Assembly: GCF_001894985.1 (NCBI RefSeq)
Contig: NZ_BCXG01000006.1
Coordinates: forward strand, 228,322-292,321
DNA: 64,000 bases
Reading direction: 5' to 3'
DNA from: Rhodococcus tukisamuensis NBRC 100609
GTDB lineage: Bacteria > Actinomycetota > Actinomycetes > Mycobacteriales > Mycobacteriaceae
Below are positions 15,218 to 22,438 of the stretch, piece by piece. The translations under genes were made by a program, and so were the position numbers. Within the stretch, counting starts at the first letter, position 1, and each line of letters opens with the position of its first letter. The notes beneath the pieces are model-generated. The model was not told the DNA's origin and did no database searches. It saw only the letters and a program-made list of their open reading frames with translations.

Positions 15218-16144
15218 ATGGATGAGCAACCCACCCTGTTCCCGCTCGAGGACGTCGACGTATCCGCCGATGCGGGTGACGCGGCGGACCTGCAGACAGC
15301 GCTCGGGCTGTTGGCATTGATGGACCTGCCGCGGGTGGGTAGCGGGCGGGCGATCCGATTCGCGCAGCAGTTCGGGTCCGCTGAGGCGTTCAACACCGCG
15401 GCACCGGAGCAACGGCAACGTGCGGGTGGTGTCGCGGTCGAAGATCCGGTACAGGTTCTCGATCGGGATGTCCCGGACGGGGCTCGACTGGTCGGCTACT
15501 TCGACGACGACTACCCCACCTCATTGCGGGGCATCGCGAACCCGCCTGCGGTTCTCTGGATACAGGGAGCTCTTCCCGACCCTGCCCGGCGGATCGCGAT
15601 CGTCGGTACGCGCTCGGCGACACGGTGGGGGGCAAGCATGGCGGCATCGATCGCCGAGGCGGCGGCAGCTGCCGGGGTGAGTGTCGTGTCCGGCCTCGCG
15701 CTCGGCATCGACATCGCCGCGCACCGTGCCGCACTGGCAGCCGGCGGTCACACCGTGGCCGTCCTGGGCTCGGGGATCGACACCCCCACCCCCCGCGAGC
15801 ATCAGGCAGACGCACACGCCATCGTCGAAGCCGGCAGCTGCCTGATCTCCGAGGTTGGCCCAGGCACGCGTCCGAGCGCGCGCACACTGGTCGCGAGAAA
15901 CCGGATCCAGAGCGGGTTGAGCTATGCGACGGTCGTCGTTCAGTGCGGGCTGAAGTCGGGAACCATGACCACCGCGAAGTTCACGCGCGAACAAGAGCGA
16001 GAGCTGGTGCTGCCCGTACCTCCGGAGGAGGAGCAGCGGCATCCGGAGAACGCGGGAAGCGCAGCTCTGGCCCGGTTGTCTCCGCCGCCGCGGCTTCTGC
16101 AGGTGCGGGGCGATCTCGCCGATCTGCTCACCGAGATCCGATGA
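15218..16144 (+). CDS. DprA-like SLOG/Rossmann protein of the island
   Basis: Encodes 308 residues from ATG 15218. After a ~110-residue N-terminal region, the DprA Rossmann-like core is clear: IAIVGTRSATRWG, VSVVSGLALGIDIAAHRAAL, HTVAVLGSGIDTPTPREH, LISEVGPG, and ARNRIQSGLSYATVVVQCGL followed by KSGTMTTAKFTREQE. Housekeeping DprA loads RecA on single-stranded DNA and usually ends in a winged helix; this copy stops soon after the core. The next gene starts at its stop (ATGA overlap) and encodes a ComF-like phosphoribosyltransferase. The pair probably acts together, maybe through a nucleotide signal, since SLOG domains bind nucleotides. That role is inferred. Confidence 0.82.
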   Translation: MDEQPTLFPLEDVDVSADAGDAADLQTALGLLALMDLPRVGSGRAIRFAQQFGSAEAFNTAAPEQRQRAGGVAVEDPVQVLDRDVPDGARLVGYFDDDYPTSLRGIANPPAVLWIQGALPDPARRIAIVGTRSATRWGASMAASIAEAAAAAGVSVVSGLALGIDIAAHRAALAAGGHTVAVLGSGIDTPTPREHQADAHAIVEAGSCLISEVGPGTRPSARTLVARNRIQSGLSYATVVVQCGLKSGTMTTAKFTREQERELVLPVPPEEEQRHPENAGSAALARLSPPPRLLQVRGDLADLLTEIR

Positions 16145-17367
16145 ACCCCGACGTATCCCGGATGGTCGCCAGGTTCCGAAACCTTGTGAGAGGGAGCGAT
16201 GCGATGCCGACGAAGTTCAGTCCGGAGGAGCTCTATCCCGTGCTTCCGGCCGGGGACGGTATATGTGGTGTGTGCTTCGGATGGAGTGAAGGGGCCGAGC
16301 TGTGTGGGTCGTGCCGCCAGATCCGTGACGAACTGGAGAGTTCGCGGATCGATGTGCGGAGCATCAAGGTGCTGCCGATCTCCCTCGCCGTTAAGGGCGA
16401 CGCACTGGCGGGCTCGCTGTACGGGTACAAGAACAACGGCGACCCTGCGGTGCGGGCAGATCACGCGGGCAAGGTCCGCGCACTTCTCCACGAGTACGTA
16501 CAGGCACATGGTCGATGCCTGGGAGCCGTGGCAGGCATTGGGAAGTTCGATCTGATCACCTGGGTGCCGAGCGCGCAGGGCGCCCGTGTCGGGACCAGAC
16601 ATCCGCTCGCGGCGATGATCGAGGACGCACCCTGGAACTGCAACCGGGCCACCGAACTGTTGAGCCGGACAACCGTGGGCGTCGACTACCACCGGGTCCA
16701 TCCCAAGCGTTTCGAGGTCACCGGAGATGTTGCCGGCCGGTCGGTGATGGTCGTGGACGATGTGTGGACGAGGGGGGCCAACGCTATGTCCGCGGCCTGG
16801 GCGCTGCGTGACGCCGGCGCTGCGGCGGTGGCGATCGTCGTGATAGGCCGTTGGCACACCCCGGATTACCGCGACAGCGGGATCTACAGCGAGACGGCGC
16901 AGGAAGTCGGCTTCGAGATGGACAACTGCGTCCAATGCGATCAGTCACCGATCACAGGAAGCACCACGACTCCAGTGACAAGGGATCTGTGGACCGCGGT
17001 GTCGCAGGTTCGCGCGACGACGGAGATTCCGAGTACCGGGGCAGCCCCGTCGATGATCAGAGAAGACGGCCGGGTCTACATTGACGCGGGATTGGCCATG
17101 GATCGCGATGCGTCGAGTATGGCCTGGGACTGGGAAGATGACTCTTGTAGCTGGTATCACTACGGCGCGGACTGCCCAGCGCTCAATGGAGCCTCTGTGG
17201 GACAGCTTCCGATTCGAGTCGCCCGCGCCGACTATGCGTTCAGTCCGTGCACGTACTGCACCGAAGCGAACGACGGTTCGTACTGGCGGGACGCCATCAA
17301 CAGGATGGAGCTCCAGCGGATTCTGGCCATGCAAGGTGCCAAACCGCTGTTTGTGTCGGATCTCTGA
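16141..17367 (+). CDS. ComF-like phosphoribosyltransferase with zinc motifs and C-terminal extension
   Basis: Encodes 408 residues from ATG 16141, which overlaps the dprA-like stop (ATGA), so translation is coupled. A zinc-finger-like CGVC...CGSC lies at about 42-58, as in ComF proteins. A phosphoribosyltransferase core follows, with the PRPP-binding motif VMVVDDVWTRGANAM at about 202-216. A further ~190 residues are not part of ComF (usual length ~220-250). They hold more Cys pairs (CVQC, CTYC) and an acidic, aromatic patch with DWEDDSCSWYHYG. Canonical ComF proteins work with DprA in DNA uptake. Here the fused tail and island setting suggest a derived conflict-system role. No competence genes are nearby. 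Confidence 0.78.
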   Translation: MNPDVSRMVARFRNLVRGSDAMPTKFSPEELYPVLPAGDGICGVCFGWSEGAELCGSCRQIRDELESSRIDVRSIKVLPISLAVKGDALAGSLYGYKNNGDPAVRADHAGKVRALLHEYVQAHGRCLGAVAGIGKFDLITWVPSAQGARVGTRHPLAAMIEDAPWNCNRATELLSRTTVGVDYHRVHPKRFEVTGDVAGRSVMVVDDVWTRGANAMSAAWALRDAGAAAVAIVVIGRWHTPDYRDSGIYSETAQEVGFEMDNCVQCDQSPITGSTTTPVTRDLWTAVSQVRATTEIPSTGAAPSMIREDGRVYIDAGLAMDRDASSMAWDWEDDSCSWYHYGADCPALNGASVGQLPIRVARADYAFSPCTYCTEANDGSYWRDAINRMELQRILAMQGAKPLFVSDL

Positions 17368-17401
17368 CCGGCACAGGGCGTCCGGCACGGCCTCCGACTG
17401 C

Positions 17402-17435
17402 TCCAAGCCAAGCCAAGCCAAGCCAAGCCAAGCCA
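17402..17435. repeat. Pentanucleotide tandem repeat (CCAAG)n
   Basis: About six and a half copies of CCAAG run from 17402 to 17435, in the 85-bp gap between two convergent stop codons. Such tracts change length by slippage. Here it is outside both coding regions, so it would not switch a reading frame. Confidence 0.8.
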
Positions 17436-17452
17436 GGGCTGGACATGGACGG

Positions 17453-18070
17453 TCAGACGGTGAGGGAACGGGCGATCTGTGCGATCGCTGCGTTGAACCG
17501 TTCCCGGCCTCCCGGTGAGTTCAACCCGCGGTCGGAGCAGTGTGGAATTTCGCCGGGAAGGACGTAGAGACCGCGATCTATGCCCGCACGTGCCCATCCG
17601 TCGCGCGCAGCTGCCCCCAGCAGCAGCACGGTGTCGAGGTCGGGACACCGGTCGACGAATTCCCGGGTCCACCGGACCGCTCGGGTGCGCTCGGCGGTGG
17701 TCGAACCGCCGTTCTTGATCCCGGCAACCGGAAACGGGACGACGTTCCAGTGCACCACCTCCGACCAAGAGATACCGTGCCGTGCGTATGCCTCGCGGCA
17801 ATTGCGGGCGGTGCGATCGTTGTTGTCCAGGCTCAGCATCCCCGAACCGGTTCCCGTCTCAGCTTTGGTGGACGGGTTGTCGAGCAGTACCAGCACCCGT
17901 GCATGGATACCGCCCTGGTCGGGGTCGACATAGGGGATGTGTCCGCGGGGAAGCCCAACCGAGTCGGCGATCCGGTCGGCCAGCTCGTTCAACGGCCGGA
18001 CATGGGGGTCTCGGATTCGTGCCATCTTCGCGGCCACGACAGTGGCATCGGCGTTGCGTCCGTTCGGCAT
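17453..18070 (-). CDS. Uracil-DNA-glycosylase-superfamily-like protein
   Basis: Encodes 205 residues from ATG 18070; a GTG at 18085 is possible. It shows UDG-superfamily order: VLVLLDNPST at the place of motif 1, a middle segment NCREAYARHGISWSEVVHWNVVPF, and LDTVLLLGAAARDGWARAG, then EIPHCSDRGLN near the C-terminus, where UDGs have their His-Pro-Ser loop. The canonical catalytic Asp/Asn after GxDPG is not obvious, so it may bind rather than excise bases, or act on a modified base. It converges on the phosphoribosyltransferase gene across the (CCAAG)n tract and probably belongs with it. Fold call moderate. Confidence 0.62.
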   Translation of the reverse strand: MPNGRNADATVVAAKMARIRDPHVRPLNELADRIADSVGLPRGHIPYVDPDQGGIHARVLVLLDNPSTKAETGTGSGMLSLDNNDRTARNCREAYARHGISWSEVVHWNVVPFPVAGIKNGGSTTAERTRAVRWTREFVDRCPDLDTVLLLGAAARDGWARAGIDRGLYVLPGEIPHCSDRGLNSPGGRERFNAAIAQIARSLTV

Positions 18071-18214
18071 GCGTGACGATGGCACATGCCTGCGACATCT
18101 CGCGTGTGAATGACGAACGGCGCCGGGTGGCGGACGAGACGATCCCGGAGCCGATCAGGCCCTCGTTGACTGTGGTCGCGCAGGGGTCACTCCGCACCCA
18201 GCTGTTGACTGCCG

Positions 18215-18430
18215 TCAATAGCCAGGCTCGGCCTCCCCCTGAGATTGGGTCGGGGCCGTGCCTTCTCGGAAGGCATCCGAGGATCCCGCCTGCCGCCACC
18301 ACTTCTTTGCCATCTGCAACTCCCACACCACGAAGTCGAGGCCGGCGTACATCTCCGACTCCTTACTGGATCGGGGCGGGAGGCCCTCGAAGTGTCGCTC
18401 GGCGATCCGGTCGAGTTCGTCATCGGTCAT
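18215..18430 (-). CDS. Small hypothetical protein
   Basis: Encodes 71 residues starting MTDDELDRIAERHFEGLPPR. The middle (YAGLDFVVWELQMAKKWWRQ) is a strongly amphipathic aromatic helix. No good Shine-Dalgarno sequence is visible. It is upstream of, and on the same strand as, the UDG-like gene, so it may be co-transcribed with it. Composition is protein-like; no family recognised. Confidence 0.45.
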   Translation of the reverse strand: MTDDELDRIAERHFEGLPPRSSKESEMYAGLDFVVWELQMAKKWWRQAGSSDAFREGTAPTQSQGEAEPGY

Positions 18431-18815
18431 ACCCGGTTGGACGCAGCCCGGGACGGGCCGGTTTCAGGCAGCAAGGCCACCCCCGCAACGGCATCTGGTC
18501 GAAGAAGCACCTCCTTCGTCAACAGCGGAGTCGTTCCCTGGAAACACAAGGTGGGGCGCGAATACCAATGTGATACCGATGCTCGCTGACCTGCTCGCAG
18601 CTCTCGATCTCGTAGCTCCCCGCCGAGAGGGCAGGTAGCTGCCGAGTATTCGAGGTGCCGTGCAGAGGGCTCGATGTGACACACATGTGACACGCCATGG
18701 GGGAGTCATGAGTAGGAACGGATCGATTGGTGGGAAGGAAACTTGCTGACCAGGAGAAATTCTGGCTGGAATTTGATCTTATGGCCTCTCACTTCTTGAA
18801 AGCGAGCGTGGCGTT
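18431..18815. other. Gene-free stretch before the island end
   Basis: No ORF with both a ribosome-binding site and protein-like content was found. Local AT content rises at 18730-18810 (GGAAACTTGCTGACC..., GAATTTGATCTTATGG), next to the tRNA fragment. This is where the island-specific arm of an attachment site would lie. Confidence 0.4.
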
Positions 18816-18851
18816 AAACCCACCGGGGGTTCAAATCCCTCCGCTTCCGCA
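18816..18851 (+). other. 3' fragment of a tRNA-Ser gene: putative attR of the island
   Basis: GGGGG-TTCAAAT-CCCTC (18825-18841) is a complete T arm. It is followed by the acceptor 3' strand CGCTTCC (18842-18848) and discriminator G. The matching 5' strand GGAAGCG and D/anticodon arms are absent upstream. The true tRNA-Ser(GCT) at 24484 has the same acceptor, so this is a tRNA-Ser-type fragment. A terminator follows directly, as after a real tRNA gene. Integrases often recombine in tRNA 3' ends and leave such fragments. Reading it as attR is an inference. Confidence 0.65.
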
Positions 18852-18888
18852 AAGGCCCCGACCTGGTACCTGCAGGTCGGGGCCCTTT
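18851..18888 (+). terminator. Hairpin terminator after the tRNA fragment
   Basis: GGCCCCGACCTG (18854-18865) pairs with CAGGTCGGGGCC (18873-18884), flanked by AAA and TTT. It was probably the terminator of the original tRNA gene and can also end the convergent Clp_N gene. Confidence 0.8.
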
Positions 18889-18904
18889 CATGCTTCTGGT
18901 GCGG

Positions 18905-19651
18905 CTACTGCGCGTCCATCGCGGCGACCGCGGCCGCCACGGCGTCGGCGATGTGGGCCTCGGCGGCCGTCTTGTCCACGCCGAGGCCGCTGAGTGGGCC
19001 GGAGCCGTTCTCGAGCTCGAGCAGCGCGAGCAGCAGGTGCTCGGTCCCGATGTAGTTGTGGCCCAGCCGCAGTGCCTCGCGGAAGGTCAGCTCCAGCACC
19101 TTGCGCGCCTGCGCGTCGTACGGGATGAGCGCGGGCACGGCGGCGGCGTCGACCGCGGTCGGCAGGGTCGCGGCCGCGGCCGCGCGGACGTCGTCCAGGG
19201 ACACCCCCTGCGCGAGCACCGCCTTCGCCGCGATGCCCGCCGGCTCGGCCAGCAGGCCCAGCACCAGGTGGGCGGGCCGGATCTCGGGGTTGCCGGCGGC
19301 CCGGGCCTCGTTCTGCGAGGCCATGACCACGTTCCGGGCGCGCGGGGTGAACCGGCTGAAGCCGTCGTTCGGGTCCAGGTCGGACGGCTGGTCCGCGGGC
19401 TTGGTGGTGTACCGCTTCTGGGCCGCCTGCTTGGTGACGCCCATGCTCTTGCCGATGTCCGTCCAGGACGCGCCGGTGCGCCGGGCCTGGTCGACGAAGT
19501 GGCCGATCAGGTGGTCCGCGACCTCGCCGAGGTGTTCGGCGGCGAGGACCGCGTCGGAGAGCTGGTCCAGGGCGTCGGGGTGGACCTTCTTGATGGCCTC
19601 GATCAGCTCGTCGAGCCGCACCGGGTTGGTCATGCGTACGGGATTCGTCAT
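18905..19651 (-). CDS. Clp N-terminal domain protein with HTH
   Basis: Encodes 248 residues. The N-terminal ~80 residues hold a helix-turn-helix-like segment (ASWTDIGKSMGVTKQAAQKR). The rest contains two Clp_N repeats, visible as FTPRARNVVMASQNEARAAG then EIRPAHLVLGLL, and ARKVLELTFREALRLGHNYI then GTEHLLLALLE. These repeats are the substrate/adaptor-binding part of ClpC; the AAA+ ATPase modules are absent. Such proteins may link Clp-dependent proteolysis to transcription. Two palindromes lie just upstream (19653-19671, 19680-19700), so autoregulation is plausible. The start could be 19651 or the second in-frame ATG at 19633. Confidence 0.85.
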   Translation of the reverse strand: MTNPVRMTNPVRLDELIEAIKKVHPDALDQLSDAVLAAEHLGEVADHLIGHFVDQARRTGASWTDIGKSMGVTKQAAQKRYTTKPADQPSDLDPNDGFSRFTPRARNVVMASQNEARAAGNPEIRPAHLVLGLLAEPAGIAAKAVLAQGVSLDDVRAAAAATLPTAVDAAAVPALIPYDAQARKVLELTFREALRLGHNYIGTEHLLLALLELENGSGPLSGLGVDKTAAEAHIADAVAAAVAAMDAQ

Positions 19652-19652
19652 G

Positions 19653-19671
19653 CGTCAACCATAGGTTGACG
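19653..19671. promoter_or_regulatory. Palindromic operator 1 of the Clp_N/HTH gene
   Basis: CGTCAACC-ATA-GGTTGACG is a perfect 8-bp palindrome directly abutting the start codon of the Clp_N/HTH gene. A second GTCAAC...GTTGAC copy lies 8 bp further upstream. Confidence 0.65.
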
Positions 19672-19679
19672 ATTCCGTT

Positions 19680-19700
19680 CCGTCAACCGTGAGTTGACGG
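19680..19700. promoter_or_regulatory. Palindromic operator 2 of the Clp_N/HTH gene
   Basis: CCGTCAAC-CGTGA-GTTGACGG shares the GTCAAC/GTTGAC half-sites of the first palindrome. The pair spans the likely promoter and is probably bound by one dimeric regulator, perhaps the adjacent HTH protein. Confidence 0.65.
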
Positions 19701-19712
19701 CAGCCCTCGGGC

Positions 19713-20099
19713 CTACGGCGTGTTGATGTAGTCCTGAATCGCCTTCTGTGCGTTGGGGTTGCCGGTGGCCATGCCGGCGAGGGCGCCGATGATCGCACCG
19801 GTGGGGGCGCCGATGATGCACCCCGCGAGGCTGCCGGGGAACATCGAGATGCATCCGATGCCGAGGCCCGCGACGGAGCCGATCGCTGTCCCGGCCGCGC
19901 CGCCGTTGGCCCAGCCGAGATTGAGTTCGTTGAGCATGTGCTCGAAGGCGGCCTGCTTCTCGGGCGAGTCGACCTGGTGGACGCCGGGGACTGCCTGGCC
20001 GGGCGGGCCGGTAGCGGCGCCGGCCTGTGCGATTCCGGGGCCTGCGATCATGGCCGCGGCGATCAGGGTGGATGCTGCCGTTCTGTTGATCAGGTTCAT
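19713..20099 (-). CDS. Secreted glycine-zipper protein
   Basis: Encodes 128 residues. A Sec signal peptide (NRTAASTLIAAAMIAGPGIA ending in AQA) is followed by a ~35-residue helical segment and a long Gly/Ala-rich region with small-residue repeats (GTAIGSVAGLGIGC, CIIGAPTGAIIGALAGMATG). This is the pattern of glycine-zipper membrane-inserting proteins. Two Cys may form a disulfide. It probably associates with the cell envelope. Small secreted proteins of this style are common in Rhodococcus and relatives; function unknown. Confidence 0.7.
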   Translation of the reverse strand: MNLINRTAASTLIAAAMIAGPGIAQAGAATGPPGQAVPGVHQVDSPEKQAAFEHMLNELNLGWANGGAAGTAIGSVAGLGIGCISMFPGSLAGCIIGAPTGAIIGALAGMATGNPNAQKAIQDYINTP

Positions 20100-20285
20100 T
20101 TCGTTACCTCACCTGGACCAGACGAAGGAAGGGCCGAATTCGACTGTAAACCCGCCGTCGCGCAAGCGTCGGGCGAATCGCCCCGATCACCGCGGGTGAA
20201 AAGGCGGTGGCCGGTTCGCCGGGCGCCGCGACCGTCGACTCCGGGGGGTCGATGCAAACGGCGAATCTGCAAGCAGGAAAACCGA

Positions 20286-21128
20286 TTACGGCCGTGGTTG
20301 CATTCCGGCGAGCTCGAGCACGTACTCGTCGGCGCCGGCGTCGTAGTTCACCGAGTAGGTGGTTGGGTAGCGGCCCGGTTTCGGGTAGATCTCCGGTTGC
20401 GAGATCTCCTCGTCCGCCGACGACCTCGTCAGCAGCCACTCGCGCGTCATCATCGGCTCCATGAACGTGTACGCGCCGTCCCAGGAGCCCGCAATGAACG
20501 TCTGGGTGAAGTCGAACCCGCCGGGCGCCAGGACGTCGGCGTTGTTCGTCCAGTGCTGGCCCATCTTCGGGACGTTCGTCAGGAGCGGAAGGCCCTCCGG
20601 CGGCGAGTAGTTCGTTGGCATCTGCGCTGCCGGCGGCAGGTTTCCGGCGCGGGGGAGGTAGTCCAGTCTCAGCGGGTCGTTCTCGGCAATGGTGGCCGCA
20701 TCGACCATGTAGAAATGCATGTCGAAGTGGGGTTTGTCGAACAGCCCCACGGGATTGTGGCCGTGCGCATTCCAGTCCACCACGACGCTGTCGAAGATCG
20801 TCGACGCGCCCTGCGCCGGCATCGCGAGCGGGAACTCGGTCATCGGCGCGTCGGGCAGCCCGTCGAGGGCGGCGGCGGTCATCCGGATGCCGACGCCGGT
20901 GGGCCGGCCGTCCGCGTCGAGCGTCACGTACGCGCGGGCGGAGCCGGCCCCGATACCCGTCGGTGTCCCGTAAAAGGTTTCGGCGACGCCGTTTTCGGCC
21001 GAGGCGCCCGTGATGCCGCCGGCGCTGGCGTCGGAACACCCAGTGAGGGACGACAGCCCGGCGCAGACGGCGGCTGCCAGGGCCGCGGCGCGGACGGAGC
21101 GGGGGCGGAGCGGTCGGTGTGTGCGCAT
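20286..21128 (-). CDS. Secreted lipoprotein, DUF5602/TTHB210-like
   Basis: Encodes 280 residues from ATG 21128, with AGAGG 5 bases upstream. Upstream in-frame sequence to 21461 looks non-coding. The signal sequence ends SSLTGC with the lipidated Cys near residue 31. The mature part starts ETFYGTPTGIGAGSARAYVT, resembling the DUF5602/TTHB210-like beta domain, and contains VVDWNAHGHNPVGLFDKPHFDMHFYMV with many His residues that could bind metal. Domain name from memory; lipoprotein nature is clear. It is divergent from the mycolyltransferase gene. Confidence 0.72.
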   Translation of the reverse strand: MRTHRPLRPRSVRAAALAAAVCAGLSSLTGCSDASAGGITGASAENGVAETFYGTPTGIGAGSARAYVTLDADGRPTGVGIRMTAAALDGLPDAPMTEFPLAMPAQGASTIFDSVVVDWNAHGHNPVGLFDKPHFDMHFYMVDAATIAENDPLRLDYLPRAGNLPPAAQMPTNYSPPEGLPLLTNVPKMGQHWTNNADVLAPGGFDFTQTFIAGSWDGAYTFMEPMMTREWLLTRSSADEEISQPEIYPKPGRYPTTYSVNYDAGADEYVLELAGMQPRP

Positions 21129-21442
21129 GTGCACCTCTGGGGAGAGGACCGGGAACACCGAGGTTACCGCCGCGGTGGTGACGGGCGTCGGGATTCGGGC
21201 GAAGCGCGACCCGCCGTGCGGCGGGTCGCGAAGGCACGCCGGCTGCCGTCGCGGCAGGAGGTGCCGACCGGCAGCGCCCTGACCTGGCGCCCGGCATCCA
21301 GGACGGTCGTCCAACAGGCTGCCCGAGTGAGGCGGCACGGCAACAGATTTCGGCGTGGGACAACACTCGGCGGTGGAAAGTCCGCTACCTTGGCGGGCAG
21401 CGGTTCGCCCGCACCCGGCGGGCAGTCGCTCGAGGTGGGCCC
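21129..21442. other. Divergent intergenic region
   Basis: Separates the lipoprotein and mycolyltransferase genes and should hold both promoters. No ORF, hairpin or clear operator is convincing by eye. Confidence 0.4.
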
Positions 21443-22435
21443 ATGAAGCTACTCGCGACAATGGCTCTTTCGATGGCCCTGTGCGGCCTTTTCCCCTCGG
21501 TCGCCGCGGCCGGCCCGCGTGGGCCCGGACCGGCCCGTCAGGCCGCCTCCGTCGACCACGTCACCATGCTCACCGAGCGACGCGCCGCCGTGTTCGTGCA
21601 CTCCCCGTCGATGGGCGAGGTGGTGCAGGTGCAGGTGCTGCTGCCCGCCGACCGGTCCGCCGCCAGGCCCACGCTGTACCTGCTCGACGGCGCGGGCGGG
21701 GGCGAGGAGTCGGACTACCAGGAGAGCACCTGGACGCTGAAGACCGACGCCGTGGACTTCTTCGCAGACAAGGACGTCAATGTGGTGCTGCCGGTCGGCG
21801 GCACCGGCAGCTACTACACGAACTGGAAGCAGCCCGACCCCACTCTCGGGGTCGACGAGTGGGAGACGTTCCTGACCACGGAACTGCCGCCGCTGATCGA
21901 CACCCAGTTCCGGGGCAACGGCGTCAACGCGATCGCAGGACTGTCGATGGGCGCGCACGCGGCACTGAATCTCGCGACCAGGCACCCCGCCATGTACCGC
22001 GGCGTCGCGGCCTTCAGTGGCTGCGCCGACAACGGCCAGGCCGACTCCCGGCTGTCGGTGCGTGCCACCGTCGCCTGGAAGGGCGGCGACGCGGACAACA
22101 TGTGGGGACCGGACGGCGACCCGGAATGGGCGGCGAACGATCCCATGCGCAACGCGGAGGCGTTGCGCGGCAAGGAGATCTACGTCGCGACGGGTAACGG
22201 CGCGGCCGGGCCGCTGGACGACCCGACCACCGTGGACGGGCTCAGCGCACTGACCCTCGGCGCGGCGCTCGAGGCGGCCGCCCTGCGCTGTACGCAGCTG
22301 TTCGACGACCGGCTGCGGGAGTTGGCCATCCCCGCGACGTTCCACTACCGGCCCGCCGGCACCCACTCGTGGCCCTACTGGCAGCAGGACCTGCACGACG
22401 CGTGGCCCACCCTGGCCCGGTCGCTCGGCCGGTGA
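21443..22435 (+). CDS. Secreted mycolyltransferase-type esterase (antigen 85-like)
   Basis: Encodes 330 residues with a Sec signal peptide (LLATMALSMALCGLFPSVAAA). The alpha/beta hydrolase fold of the antigen-85/Cmt family is visible: PTLYLLDGAGGG, VVLPVGGTGSYYTNW, the nucleophile elbow IAGLSMGAHAAL with Ser near 175, and the catalytic His in GTHSWPYWQ near 312. These enzymes move mycolic acids onto trehalose and arabinogalactan outside the membrane. Presence of this gene is one reason to place the organism in the mycolate-producing Corynebacteriales. Upstream GAGGTGGG fits the start at 21443. Confidence 0.88.
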   Translation: MKLLATMALSMALCGLFPSVAAAGPRGPGPARQAASVDHVTMLTERRAAVFVHSPSMGEVVQVQVLLPADRSAARPTLYLLDGAGGGEESDYQESTWTLKTDAVDFFADKDVNVVLPVGGTGSYYTNWKQPDPTLGVDEWETFLTTELPPLIDTQFRGNGVNAIAGLSMGAHAALNLATRHPAMYRGVAAFSGCADNGQADSRLSVRATVAWKGGDADNMWGPDGDPEWAANDPMRNAEALRGKEIYVATGNGAAGPLDDPTTVDGLSALTLGAALEAAALRCTQLFDDRLRELAIPATFHYRPAGTHSWPYWQQDLHDAWPTLARSLGR

Positions 22436-22438
22436 CGG

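Noticed and set aside
15218..16144. Calling the DprA-like gene the housekeeping dprA
   Set aside because: It lies in an accessory island, lacks a visible C-terminal winged helix and is coupled to a PRTase; a chromosomal dprA is normally near topA/rnhB-type genes, which are absent here.
18816..18851. Complete tRNA gene at the island end
   Set aside because: No 5' acceptor strand, D arm or anticodon arm is found within 90 bp upstream; only the 3' part is present.
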